Shown here: one piece after another, positions 25,736-37,160 of the stretch
Layout of the letters: each line of letters begins with the position of its first letter
How positions within the stretch are numbered: position 1 is the stretch's first letter
Assembly (NCBI GenBank): GCA_019137255.1
Contig: WPDH01000014.1
Span: 347-64,346 of the forward strand
Direction of reading: 5' to 3'
DNA length: 64,000 bases
DNA from: Corinectria fuckeliana
Taxonomy: Eukaryota > Ascomycota > Sordariomycetes > Hypocreales > Nectriaceae
Notes under the pieces: generated by a model
Database searches by the model: none
What the model was told of the DNA's origin: nothing
Seen by the model: the letters and a program-made list of their open reading frames with translations, nothing else
Made by a program: the position numbers and the translations under genes

Positions 25736-28548
25736 ATGTGCTGCGACACTCCATCCTGCTTCAACTACCAACGAGACCGCAAGGTCCCTCGAGCACTCGC
25801 TGTCACGAAATACCTCACCCGACCGCGCTTAAACCTTCATCGACCAGACCGCCGTTGCTACTTTGACATCGGCCACCGCAGCTCGCGAGTGTACGCGCCA
25901 AACGAAGGGCCGCCCTTGACGGCCAGAGCGTGGAAAGCCATCGTTGGTCAGACCTGAAATCAACGAAAACGAGGCTGAGGGCTACTATGTTATTGGCGCC
26001 GAAGCAATGTTGCGCAACAAGGGCCTGGCTGTGATGCAAAAGACATACGACGATAGCTATCTAAGCTGCTCAACTGCCGTTTACTATGAAGGCCAGGTAC
26101 GTAGAGTGTCTGAAAGACCCTAAATCTGACATCATTCCGAACTCATTTGCTCATCACGACATTCACACATATAGGGAAATGAGATCGAGGCGATGCGCCA
26201 CTGGAGAAGTGCACTCGACCAGATTTACGACTATCAGGCCAATCGAGCAATCCCAGTCCATGTCCCACTGACAACCACCGAGAAGGCGTTGCAGGATGCC
26301 CTCAAACAGCTCGAGCTGCAGTGCAAGGAACGCATCGACCTTCTCGAGGCGCTGCGGATATCGCGACAGGATGATCTCAACTCGGCACTACCCCCGGCGA
26401 AACTATCGAAACGACCCAGCTTGGCGGAAACTGACAGCCAAGGCAAAGGGGGTATAGGCCAAGGCACGATCCCCGCCGTGACATACTCAGAACTATCGCG
26501 TCCAGCCTTGCCTCCCCGGCCTGTATTTCCCATGCGTCGATCCTCTGAAACTGCCGTCGTTGGTGGTGGTGGTACTTCGCACCTCGAACCAGTACCGTCG
26601 ACCAGCTCGTTGCCGAGATCATCCTCGCCCAGAATGCCTCCTCGACCAGACAAGACTCTACGGTCCCCCAGTCCAGAAAAACACACCATGAGAACTACGT
26701 TACGATCAGGAAAGGTAGGTGACAGACCTACCAAAATGACGCGGAAGTCATCCAAACCTGCTGGCGAAGGGCCCAGCAAGGCTGCCACCCTGGCTTGGAG
26801 TGCATTAAGTTCAAAGGACAAGCTCTCTAGAAACTTCTCCTCCGATGCTGGGCCAAATCCATTGAATGGAAGTCCCCGGGCTTCTCTCGATCAAGCTCGC
26901 AGACCGCCATTGGCGCCTCTACAATGGGATAGCCACTCACGGAGGCTTGTAGTGCCTCGAGAAGGCGAATCCAGCGGAGAACCTCGTCATTCAGACGAAT
27001 ACTTCTATGCCAGACCATCGCTGCTCTCTGTGAGCGCAGCATCTAGCGCCCTTGGAGCACTATCAATCCAGGATCCATCATCAACAGAGCAAGGATCCAG
27101 CCGCTTGGAGCGGCCTGTTGGTAGTCGAGCTGGTTCTTCAATGACGTCTCCTCACAAACCTTTAAGACAACACGAACCTGCCAGCAACAATGGGGCCGCC
27201 GATGACTCTGGCGAGGTTTCGGAGAAGAGGACTATCCCAGATAACCCGGCAGGGAGAACCCCTACTATAAGAAGATCTGTTGGGCCATCCAAACAAACCA
27301 GGTCTGATCCAGAGAGGGCAAATCGCTCTCGTAGGCGTGAACAGAAACCACGACCGGTATCCGGCTCGAGCGGCTCTGGAGACGATTCCTATCAACCTTT
27401 AGCCAGGGCCCACCGAGTCAAGCCAAAGGAAGCTGCTATTCCAGCTGACTCGGAAGCTCAAACCTCGGAAGAATCCTTAGCAGAGGAGAGCGCGAACGAG
27501 ATGGCTGCATGGAACAAGAAAAAGGCGGGCGTTCTCAAGAGCTTGCCTCCCGGTATCGATGAGGCGGCTGCGAAGCAGATACTCAACGATATTGTCATTC
27601 AGGGAGACGAGGTTCACTGGGACGACGTTGCAGGACTGGAGATTGCCAAGAATGCCCTTCGGGAGACGGTGGTGTACCCGTTCCTCCGCCCAGACTTATT
27701 CATGGGCTTGCGGGAGCCAGCCAGGGGTATGATGCTCTTTGGGCCTCCAGGTACAGGAAAGACAATGCTGGCTAGAGCGGTTGCGACAGAGTCCCACTCA
27801 ACGTTCTTCTCCATCTCAGCAAGTAGCTTGACAAGTAAGTACCTGGGTGAGTCGGAAAAACTTGTACGAGCTCTCTTCGGGCTCGCTCGGACGCTCGCTC
27901 CTAGCATCATCTTTGTTGACGAAATCGATTCCCTACTGTCACAAAGATCTGGATCGGGCGAACACGAGGCTACTAGGAGGATCAAGACCGAGTTTCTCAT
28001 CCAGTGGAGTGACCTTCAACGAGCAGCTGCAGGGAAGGAAGTCAGTGAGAAGGACAAGGAAAGGGGTGATGCAAATCGAGTATTGGTGCTGGCTGCAACG
28101 AATCTGCCCTGGGCAATCGACGAAGCCGCTCGGCGGCGCTTTGTGAGGCGACAATACATTCCACTCCCAGAGCCAACCACCAGAGAGACACAACTGCGAA
28201 CGCTCCTGGGACAACAAAAGCACGATCTTTCAGATGATGACATTCTTCAGCTAGTAGAACTAACAGATGGTGAGTTATGTTTAGGAAGGGTGACGGTGTA
28301 ATTGGGCTAATTGGAGTTACGTGACAGGGTTCTCTGGTTCAGACATTACAGCCCTGGCCAAAGATGCAGCCATGGGGCCGCTGCGATCATTGGGTGAAGC
28401 ATTGCTACGAATGACGATGGATGAGATTCGGCCGATCGGGCTTCCCGACTTCAAGGCGAGTATGAATACAATCCGGCCCAGCGTGAGCAAGACGGGATTA
28501 AAGGAGTATGAGGATTGGGCAAAGGAATTTGGAGAACGGGGCGGCTAG
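25736..28548 (+). CDS. Meiotic-clade AAA ATPase, Sap1/Yta6/spastin-like, with MIT-like N-terminus
   Basis: Hexameric AAA ATPase of the spastin/fidgetin/Vps4 clade. Members remodel microtubules or ESCRT-type membrane complexes; the exact substrate of the fungal Sap1 branch is not established. Proposed exons are 25736-25890, 25952-26096, 26175-28269 and 28328-28548, giving 871 residues. An MIT-like helical segment (GNEIEAMRHWRSALDQIYDY and following) is followed by a long Ser/Pro/Arg-rich disordered linker. The ATPase domain has Walker A GPPGTGKT at 623-630 and Walker B IIFVDEID at about 678-685. The Sensor-1 region AATNLPWAIDEAARRRF and a Vps4_C-like tail follow. The last two introns are solid. 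The first exon is not: its residues resemble no known start, and in-frame ATG 26007 in exon 2 is a possible alternative. Confidence 0.85.
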
Positions 28549-28958
28549 ATAGCTAGATGGCGATGTTTGACACAAACTGTCATGTAAACTACATGTATCT
28601 TAAGCATGGCGTGTAGAGGGAATTGCAAGAGAATCATCACAATGAACACTTGGCCCGTAAAATGTTTCTCCCCGCGCACGCGTACGTTTATGTTTCATCG
28701 GCCTAAAAGTCCGGTATATCATCGTTCTTTATGGTACAGTTGGTTTAGAAACAGCTCTAGTACATGACGCCGGCTCAGGCCTAGTGGTCATGGTATCGTA
28801 CAGGGGCAGTGAGTCGAGCCCTTCACTCCAGTTTCCCCGTCCGATTCTCAAAGGGTCATACCTTGAAACCTCGGGATGCTACGCAGTGGACATATCTGCC
28901 ACAATTGGGTTTGCAACGATGGATGCTGGGTCCTTCAATCCAAACCGTTTGCCGAAAT
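28549..28958. other. Convergent 3' region, nothing recognised
   Basis: 410 bp between the stops of the AAA ATPase gene and uS17m. It presumably holds both 3' UTRs and polyadenylation sites. No repeat or gene is seen. Confidence 0.5.
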
Positions 28959-29496
28959 TTACGCCTCCTGTTGCTGCGCCTCTTCCCAGGCGTTGCGCTT
29001 GGCTTCCTTCTTCTCAAGTTCCAGCTTCTTCTCTTCTTGTCTCTTCTCCTCTTCAATCTGTCTCCTGGCAGCCCTCCGCTCGTCTTTAGTAGCCTTCTTA
29101 GCCTCCCGCTCCGCTATCCTCTCCTCCAACGACGGCACGGGCGGACGGTCCTCAATTGGGACACCAAAGGGCGCAATAATGTGCTTGACGACGTGACGCT
29201 TGTGTTGGGAGGTCGGCCAGCCAGGAACGATGGAGATGACGTCGCCGGTTCGGAGGGACGAATTGGGGTCGTGAACAAGGTAGTGCTTGGGGTCGGCATA
29301 GTACTGGGAGATTTCATGAGTACGAACGTCAGGATAAGACTTCTGGGGGGAGCTTGCTTACCTTGTTGACGATCTTGTTCCACTTCTGGCCTCCTACTCG
29401 GACTTTGACGGTCTTTTGCATGAGGCCAGCTGAGACGACGACGCCATGCAGCTCGTGAGTGACACGGCGCGCGGCCTTGGCTACTTGGGAGGTCAT
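28959..29496 (-). CDS. Mitochondrial small-subunit ribosomal protein uS17m
   Basis: Component of the mitoribosomal small subunit that binds 12S/15S-type rRNA through an OB-fold. Two exons on the minus strand, 29362-29496 and 28959-29303, give 159 residues. The S17 fold is recognisable from HGVVVSAGLMQKTVKVRVGG and YLVHDPNSSLRTGDVISI. It is followed by KRHVVKHIIAPFG and a charged, Glu/Lys/Arg-rich helical extension of about 60 residues, as in fungal mitochondrial S17 proteins. The gene is divergent from Nep1, 722 bp away, so a cytosolic and a mitochondrial ribosome gene share an upstream region. Confidence 0.88.
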
Positions 29497-30218
29497 TTTG
29501 GGGGGGTCTTTATGGCGTCAAAGCAACCAAATGCGTGGCGAGGAAGGGCAGCTAGTAAACAATTGCTGATTGCGGAAAGAGGGTATGTATCGTGATATCG
29601 CGAGATGTGATGCATCAAAGGCTGCTGGCCTAAATTTTGTAAGCCAATGAGCATTGAGAAGAGGTGGGCAATGGTGCTTAGGTAACAGACTATCGCCAAG
29701 CGACGGTCCACAAGGCTGGGAGGCCACTAAAAACGGCCACCTTGTGCGAACACGTGCCAGTAACATAACTCTTTGGTTCATGAGGATGTGTCTATTCGCT
29801 CGGGGCGTTTCATATCTTCCCCGTCCATAAACCCAGTAGTCCATTCTCTTCAGGCAAGCCCGGTGTAAGCACGTACCAATCGCGGGTGGGTGAGCCGTTT
29901 TGCCTGGACCGGAGCACTAAATTAGTGGAGCACACCGGCATTCACCAATGTATCCATCCCAGGTCCCTCGAGTCCGCTCCGTCTGGATTTTCTCTCCTCC
30001 CGTCCCCACGATTCTCGTAGGTATTCTCATGTTCACCCATATCACTACGCAACTAATTGCTATCCCATCCGGCGCCTAGAACTCGCCCTTCAGGAATTGT
30101 TGTCGAGCCTCGTCATCAATCTCTAGACCTCCGATTGACCTCCACGCCTGCCTGTCTGCGGGCATCGAGTCATCCACATCCGCATTTTGGCCTCCCCCAC
30201 CGTCCACCAACCTCTGCC
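29497..30218. promoter_or_regulatory. Shared upstream region of uS17m and Nep1
   Basis: 722 bp between divergent genes. The Nep1-proximal 200 bases are C/T-rich, as in a leader. No repeat, RNA gene or small coding gene could be supported. Confidence 0.45.
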
Positions 30219-31121
30219 ATGTCGTCCCCAGAGCGTCGTGCCGGAGTGAAGCGGCCTAGTACGAATCACCAGGAGTCCTGCTCCATCGGAGACCTGACAG
30301 CTAATCTAGTTGGAACTTGTGTAGGAACGCAATCGCTTCCTCCTCCCTCGCTCCCGCAGCTGGTCGCTGAGCAAAACACACCGATCCCCCCCACCGACAA
30401 GGACTCCCAGCGGCTCATCGTGGTGTTGTCCAATGCCAGTCTCGAAACGTACAAGGCCTCTCACGGTGGCACAAGCCGCACCGGGATGCACCGCGAGGAC
30501 AAGTACTCGCTGCTCAACAGCGATGAGCACATTGGTGTCATGCGAAAGATGAACCGGGACATTAGTGATGCCCGCCCTGACATCACCCACCAGGTTTCAT
30601 CTCTGGCGTCGAGTTTGGCATTCAACATGCTGACATTTTCGTAGTGCTTACTGACACTGCTGGACTCGCCCATCAACAAGGCTGGCAAGCTCCAGATCTA
30701 CATCCACACTGCCAAGGGCGTCCTCATCGAGGTTTCGCCCTCGGTCCGTATTCCCCGAACCTTTAAGCGCTTCGCTGGCCTGATGGTCCAGCTGCTGCAC
30801 AGGCTATCCATCCGCTCCACCAACTCCAACGAGAAGCTGCTGCGCGTTATCCAGAACCCCATCACTGACCACCTTCCGGCCAACTGCCGCAAGGTTACGC
30901 TGAGCTTCGATGCTCCCCTAGTCCGCGTCCGCGAATGGGTCGAGTCTGTCGAATCCAAGGAAAGCATCTGCGTCTTCGTCGGCGCTATGGCCAAGGGTGA
31001 GGATAATTTTGCCGATTCGCTTGTGGATGAGAAGATATCTATCAGCAACTACTCGCTGTCTGCAAGTGTGGCCTGCAGCAAGTTCTGTCACGCCGCTGAA
31101 GATGTCTGGGACATCATGTAA
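30219..31121 (+). CDS. EMG1: Nep1/Emg1, 18S rRNA pseudouridine N1-methyltransferase
   Basis: SPOUT-fold methyltransferase that N1-methylates the hypermodified pseudouridine of 18S rRNA and is also needed structurally for 40S assembly in the nucleolus. Two exons, 30219-30593 and 30645-31121, give 283 residues. The conserved core begins at SQRLIVVLSNASLETYKAS. It continues with RPDITHQ joined across the intron to CLLTLLDSPINKAGKL. Then come GVLIEVSPSVRIPRTFKRF and the SAM-site region VFVGAMAKGEDNF, and the conserved end YSLSASVACSKFCHAAED follows. The first 60 residues are variable, as usual. The frame is open further upstream, but only from a TTG, so the ATG at 30219 was chosen. Confidence 0.94.
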
Positions 31122-34100
31122 GGGCATCACAGAATCCCCGGTTGGGAACAGTAATTGAGGCAGAAGCCAAACGCCGTTTCGCCTGGCGGCAATACAACAT
31201 CGTCGCAAGGCAGATCGGCTAGGCAAAGACTTGGAATGCCTGGGTTTACGCTATCGCTTGTTTTTACAACCAAAACATGGGCGTTCAACAACGGGTCCAA
31301 GACATGTTCATTATCGTTTTGATGGGCCACTTCAACCTGGTCCATTTTATTTCTTCATGTTTGCCCTTCTCTTTGCGTTGCCTTGTTTCTTCAGCTTTCT
31401 GTTTCTTATTCTGGTTTGGTTTAGTTCTCCAGCGAACTCTAGGTTTGAGGACAAGTAACATACAGGTCTGCTACTGCCGCGAGGCAAGGCATGGCTAGAC
31501 AAGGCGGAATGAGGAAAAGTGGGTGAACAATCAAGAGATAACAGTCCTCCGAAGTGCTTCCAGTTCGCAAGCAGGCACATATCTCTCCTTGAAAGAGCAT
31601 CGAATATGGTCGCAAGGGCTTCGTTGAACTTGGGTAACTTGGCGTGAGACCAAATACAAGGCGATGGGGAGGAAAGCAGTGTACAATGACAGTTGTGGCA
31701 TATCTTGTCAAAGGTGCATATCGCGCATAAAGACAGTTGCAAATGTCGAGTCTAAGCGCCCTTTGATTCCGGTTCCGGTCCAGGACAGGCCAAGGCGAGT
31801 TTCAAGTGCGTGTGTCCCATGTAAGCCGTGTTGTACTTCGTAGACCCCCTTAGTAACCAATACACTTACTTGGTGGCTGCGGGCCTCCCAAGAAACCGAG
31901 TTGTGACTGGTGGCCCCGCCTTGGGTCTCGTGGATGGCTGGTTTCGCACCATGGAGGACCTAACGTTAGATGGCCACCGCCTCACTTTGCCGTTGGCATC
32001 ACTCAAGGATTACGGCAGGCACGGCAAAGTTGGCGTTAAGAGGCAGCTGGGCATTTGCAGGCTCCTTGTGTTTACGTTGCAAATGATCGAATAGCTGATC
32101 CCCACGTGCGACACGCAATAATAACGAAAGCAATGCTTGCCATGCGGACGGAAAATCACAGATAAAAGTCAGGTGAGAACAAGCGACAAAGTGAGAGTGA
32201 GGCAAGACGAGTCGCAGTGAGCCGAAGGCTGGCCGCCTATAGTGCATGACTCCATCTCTGCCTCGCCACAGGACCTAACTTGGTAGGTACTTGCTTATGC
32301 CCGAGTACATAGTGTACGTAAGATTGTCGATGGCGAACAGGAGCTAAGTACGTAGCCGAGAGCCCGGGGCTAGCCGGGGCTGGCCGCCGGAGGCAGAGCC
32401 TGGCAGCTCTGGACCAGCCGTCGGGCTCGACGTGGCACGCGTCGGCAAGTTAGCGGGCGAGGAACAGCGCAATCGACGGAAACCGGTCAGTTGAGACGAG
32501 GCGAGGCGGGATTGTTAGAGCGAGAGCTACCGACACCTTGCCCAAGTTCGGATTCGAGATCAAGTTCACATTCAAAGTACAACAGGACCCGGAGTTTAAT
32601 ATAGCCTAATATTCAGTAGAACAAAAGCTGCGAACAGCGAAAACGCTACCTAGATGCCAAAGAAAAACAGCTGTGTTGAGGTATTCGAACGACTCCGCAT
32701 GGTATGAGGGAATTCCAGCTGGGGCGGCCAAGTGTTCAGGAGAAGCGGTGCTCTCTATTTGGCCTCTATCCGCAATCCACCCACACATCCATCAGGCTTC
32801 CGTCCAATGCCCATCGTCACGCCGCCACTGTCGCTGCAGGTACCGAATAGAGATGAATAGTGTCATATAGGGTCCGTACGAAGTACAGTAGGTGCCTAAC
32901 TGGATATCTCGGAGGTGCCTCCCTTGCTCCCCTAACTTGCATCGACTGCGACGTCCTTTTAGGAGATGGTGCAAGCTAACTCACGGCGATCTATTCCGCA
33001 TGTTGGGGCAGGATGCCAGTTTTAATACGCGAATGGTGGAGGGGCCCAATATGAACAGGAGTGTTTAGATTATCTACTGTACCTCTAAGTAAGTAGATGT
33101 ACAGAGTAGATAGTTGGTGTCGGGACGGGACGCGTTCAGTTAGTTAGGTACCTTAGGTAGGGTAATTACATGGGACTGCACCCGATTTTGTTTGTACCCG
33201 ACACCTAACACGGACAGCAGTGGGGTGAAAATGCAGGCAGTTTCCTCACCCACAAATCCAGAGTTCAAATCCACAACCACCATACAGTTGGAAACGGATT
33301 TTAAACACAACCTCATAGTCCTACCGAGGTACTTAGGTCGTTAAGGTGGACAATTGGTGCACTGCATACTAGGGTCCCCCCCCCTCCTCGTCCAGTCTGC
33401 CATTCTGCCAGCCAGCCATCATGTGGCTTTTTCTACCGGTAGTCTCCTCGTTAGGTATGATTCGATGCAACAACTCGTGAGGAGATACGATGCAAGGTTC
33501 CAGGCCAAGGTATGTACATTACAGCCTCCAGGGGTCCCTGTATCATGTACGCTGTGCATATGACCGGTAGCACTGCGCATGCTACGACACTATACGGATA
33601 CTGTACTTGAGATCCAGATGGGTTAAGATGGAGGGGCAAGGCGGGCAGCTGACGGGCGCCGATAGTACATACATTAGACACGATGAGAGGGGCAAGGCGC
33701 GTGAAGACTCAAGGAGACTGATGAGACAAGGGCCCTCCGGCCTGTGCTTCGTAGAGTCGTGATCATACTTATGGAGGCCACAGCATAGATACGCACCAGG
33801 GTCCATTAGTTCTGGTCTACGAAGTACTCTTCTGTCACATTATTGCCACGCTCACACGAAACCCGGCCCAGCCATTCAGTCAGTCAGTTAGTTCATCAAC
33901 CATCCAAGCAGCAGGTCCAGAGGATCAGGCCACACAAAGACACACAAGAGACATCTACATATACATACCCCTCCATGCCTTCCTTACCTTGATACCTAGC
34001 AACTTAGGTACTTTTGCGGAGCGGGCAGCTTCGTTGCACATTCACAGAACGAATCACTCGATTGAAATAATGCACCCACACGAGTGCGCGTTATGCTGCA

Positions 34101-35009
34101 CTACACTGCGCAATATTACACAGTAGGTACCTAGTAAAGTCATACCCGACGGTTCCGAACTAGCCTACCAGTTACCTCAAATACTTTCGCAAGATTTCGT
34201 TGCATTGAAAAGGAAGAGTGAAGGAAGGCTTCTTCAGGCTCTCAGGCGCTCTCGGGCTCTCCTAGATTCACTCGCCCCCGCACACTCCACCATCTCGACC
34301 GGCTCCACTTACCTTACCAACGGCCACCAAGAACACACAACACGCCAACGCCAACACCCACACGGACACGTCCAACCCCCCAGTTCAGCCCGAACTGGCG
34401 GCCCAGATCGTGAACTGGCGTCAGGCTAAGGGGTGACGGGGAAAATAAAAACAACGGGAGGTCCTATAAGGAAGGTGCACAGCTTCTTAACTGCCTTAAC
34501 CTTGGGGGGGGTACCTGTCTTGCATCTCCAATTCTCCATCGGTACCATCGCCCTCATCTATCACCAATCATCGTCATCCCCACCATCTCTCCCCTCGGGT
34601 CATCCCCTTCTACTTCTTCTTCTTCTCCTCTTCCTTCTCCTCTTCTCCTTCTTCTTCTCCTCGTCCTCGACCGCCTAGGCTTGTCTGCTGCTCTACTTCC
34701 ACGTCTCGCCCCCTTTCCCTTCCCAGTCTTTTTCCCTTCTCCTGTCCCTCCTTGTCCCCTTCTACCCCTCCACTCACCGTCTTCTTGCTCCCTCTTCGAG
34801 TCATCTCCTACTGCACATTGCCTTGACCGACGCTACTCCCCCCCCCCAAACGCCCCCCGGCCGGGAAGCCAGCAGCACATCTGCCTCTCCTACCGCTGGC
34901 CCTTTAAGGATTCTTAAGGGTCCATCCAGCAAGCCAAGGCATCCAGGCGGGGCGTCCCAGCGGGCAGCCGTGTTGGCAGCTCCACGGACGCGTATATCAA
35001 TAAGAGACG
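31122..35009. other. 3.9 kb gap without a recognised gene
   Basis: The largest non-AT-rich gap in the window. Short frames (at most about 130 codons) occur on both strands but none resembles a protein family. It is rich in TAGGTACCTA-like and GTACGAAGTAC-like short palindromes (near 31833, 32874, 33120-33160 and 33818). A TTC/CTC pyrimidine tract at about 34607-34665 lies upstream of the VOC-domain gene and is probably part of its promoter or leader. Long non-coding transcripts are possible but cannot be shown here. Confidence 0.55.
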
Positions 35010-37160
35010 ATGGTGTTGCCCTATGTCGAGGTGTCTCACCTGGCATCCTCGACTTCTTTCTACGCCAGCATCCTTCAGCCCCTCGGCCTACGCTATCTTG
35101 CTACCGATCGCGAACAGACGTCGTCAGTGGGTACCGTCACTTACGGCCTCCCAGGCGCTGCCCGACAACACCAGGGACAGACCGCAAGCGATCCAGTGCC
35201 GGTCTTGCAGATCCGCGAGACGACCCATCCCTTCGAGCCACTCAAGTTCTCTTTCCTGGTCCTCGCCGCTCCGTCCCCAGCCGCTATCGCCGAGTTCCAC
35301 GACTATGCCCTCACGGCAAATCCGTGGCTACGACTGCAGGCCGAAGGTGACGGCTTTCCAAGTCATCCAAGTGGGCCTGGTCCAAAGCATCGCTTAGGTA
35401 TCGAGGGCGGTGTATCCCCAGGCCGAGCCACAGTCCGAGATCTCGACGGCAACACCATTCAGGTTGTCTGCTCTCCTCCCACCTGCCGCGAAGACTTAGG
35501 CCGTGTTTTAGAGTGGCAATTCGACACCGCCTCTCAGTCGACGCATTCCCGCACTCGTTCCCAGTCCCATCCTCTTCCCTCCTCGGCTTCTTCGTCAGCC
35601 TCTTCACACGCCCAGTCACAGGCCCCCTTCCGTGCCCGGCCTTCACCTCGATCTGGCCATCCTGGGTACCAATCCGTTGTCCCCGTCAGCATGTCTCAAC
35701 GCGCCCCAAGCCATGTTGCCGACGACCAGAATCCATTCGCAGAACCTTCTATCTCCCCTCGTCAAAGCCCTAGCAACATTGGGCTGAGCACAACCTCAGT
35801 CGTCGGTGCCCTGCTTGGTGTTGCCGCTGGTGCCGCTGCCGGGGCAGCTCTGACCTACAGCATGGTCAGCAGAGAAAAGGAACGCAAACCCCGCCACGAT
35901 TTGGAACCCCCAGTCCTGTCACGACGCTCCACCTGCCCAGAGAAAGCATCTTCCAGCCACCACAAGAGTCGTCACGACGATCACGGGCCAGTATATTCCG
36001 AAAATACTACAAAGGCGCTGCCTTATAGGACATCTGGTGGCTACGAGCGCCAGGCGCTTCCCGCTCCTTTACCTTACCTGGAGGAAAATCCTTGGGCACG
36101 GCCGGCCTACCAAGACGACTACCCACCCCGAAGGCAGACATACCCGGACGAGTACCCCACGAGGAGCCTATCATATCCAGACGACTACACCCCAAGGAAG
36201 ATGCCCTACGATGATGATGAGGAGGAGGAAAGCGACGAACCAAGCCCCCGCCACCATTCTCGCCGCCCTATGCAGTATCTGACGGAGGAACCCCATCACA
36301 GCAGCGGCAGGAGCACTACCGCAAGAAGCACTGCCGCCAAGAGCACGGCTGCTCTTAGCACAGCCAGGAGGAGCTCTACCGCCCAGAGCACCAACAAAAG
36401 CACTGCTAAGAGCACCGCCAGAAGCACAACCAAGAACACTGCCAGGAGCACGACCAAGAGCGTTGCAAAGAGCAGGGCTCCAAGCCGTGTTCCAGACGAA
36501 ATTGAGGAGGCGAGCAGTCGCCAATCGTCTAGGCATAGCAGCCGTGCCTCCACTGTGCGAAGCCGTAGTGAAGCACCAGTCACTCGATCATCACTTGTTG
36601 TCGCAGATGCAGAGCTTCGAAGTCGTGCCGGATCCCGTCACACCGCTGCGCCAAGGTCAACGCATTCCCGCGCCCGGTCCCAACGGCCATACCACGATGC
36701 TGAACGCGACTCCTATTTCTCAGCCCGGTCCCATCGATCCTCAGTCCGCCGTCCACCACCCCCTGAGGTGGAGACTGAAGTGATGGAGGCGCCTGAGGTT
36801 CCTCGAGCGCCAGAGATGCCGGATTTCCTCAATTATAACCGCGTTCGAGAGTTTGAAGATCCCCATGACTATCAGGGTTACGAGGATCTTCCACAGGGTC
36901 CAGAGTTGGTGATAAGAAGTCGGGATGGTAGCAGGTTCAGTGTGACCAGGCTCTCAAACGGAGGGGGCGAGCCCCCCATCATCATGGGTCACTCAAGCAG
37001 AGCTCCAAGCCACATGTCGGCGAGAAATATTGCGTTGCCCATGAGTGGTGTCGGTAGCAGTCACGCCAACTGGGACGACGACATGGTGAGCATCGCTCCC
37101 AGTGACAGCATCAGCTGCATCGGAAGTAAGACCAGCAGGCGGAGCCGCAGAGTGCGGTAA
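35010..37160 (+). CDS. VOC/glyoxalase-like domain fused to a disordered Ser/Thr/Ala-repeat protein with one membrane segment
   Basis: Intronless gene for 716 residues. Residues about 1-155 resemble the vicinal-oxygen-chelate fold: MVLPYVEVSHLASSTSFYAS opens it and the closing strand is GRATVRDLDGNTIQVVC. Enzymatic activity cannot be assumed, since a full metal triad is not evident. The rest is unlike an enzyme. Residues 170-255 are Ser/Gln-rich. A Gly/Ala-rich hydrophobic helix (VVGALLGVAAGAAAGAALTY) lies at about 264-283. A Tyr/Asp/Pro-rich set of short repeats follows at 365-400, and a basic STAKSTARSTTK-type repeat at about 433-490. The tail is Ser/Arg-rich. The function is unknown. A similar arrangement exists, to my recollection, in related fungi. 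Confidence 0.8.
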   Translation: MVLPYVEVSHLASSTSFYASILQPLGLRYLATDREQTSSVGTVTYGLPGAARQHQGQTASDPVPVLQIRETTHPFEPLKFSFLVLAAPSPAAIAEFHDYALTANPWLRLQAEGDGFPSHPSGPGPKHRLGIEGGVSPGRATVRDLDGNTIQVVCSPPTCREDLGRVLEWQFDTASQSTHSRTRSQSHPLPSSASSSASSHAQSQAPFRARPSPRSGHPGYQSVVPVSMSQRAPSHVADDQNPFAEPSISPRQSPSNIGLSTTSVVGALLGVAAGAAAGAALTYSMVSREKERKPRHDLEPPVLSRRSTCPEKASSSHHKSRHDDHGPVYSENTTKALPYRTSGGYERQALPAPLPYLEENPWARPAYQDDYPPRRQTYPDEYPTRSLSYPDDYTPRKMPYDDDEEEESDEPSPRHHSRRPMQYLTEEPHHSSGRSTTARSTAAKSTAALSTARRSSTAQSTNKSTAKSTARSTTKNTARSTTKSVAKSRAPSRVPDEIEEASSRQSSRHSSRASTVRSRSEAPVTRSSLVVADAELRSRAGSRHTAAPRSTHSRARSQRPYHDAERDSYFSARSHRSSVRRPPPPEVETEVMEAPEVPRAPEMPDFLNYNRVREFEDPHDYQGYEDLPQGPELVIRSRDGSRFSVTRLSNGGGEPPIIMGHSSRAPSHMSARNIALPMSGVGSSHANWDDDMVSIAPSDSISCIGSKTSRRSRRVR

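Noticed and set aside
30057..30218. N-terminal extension of Nep1
   Set aside because: The frame is open but starts only at a TTG; the first ATG at 30219 gives a normal Nep1 N-terminus.
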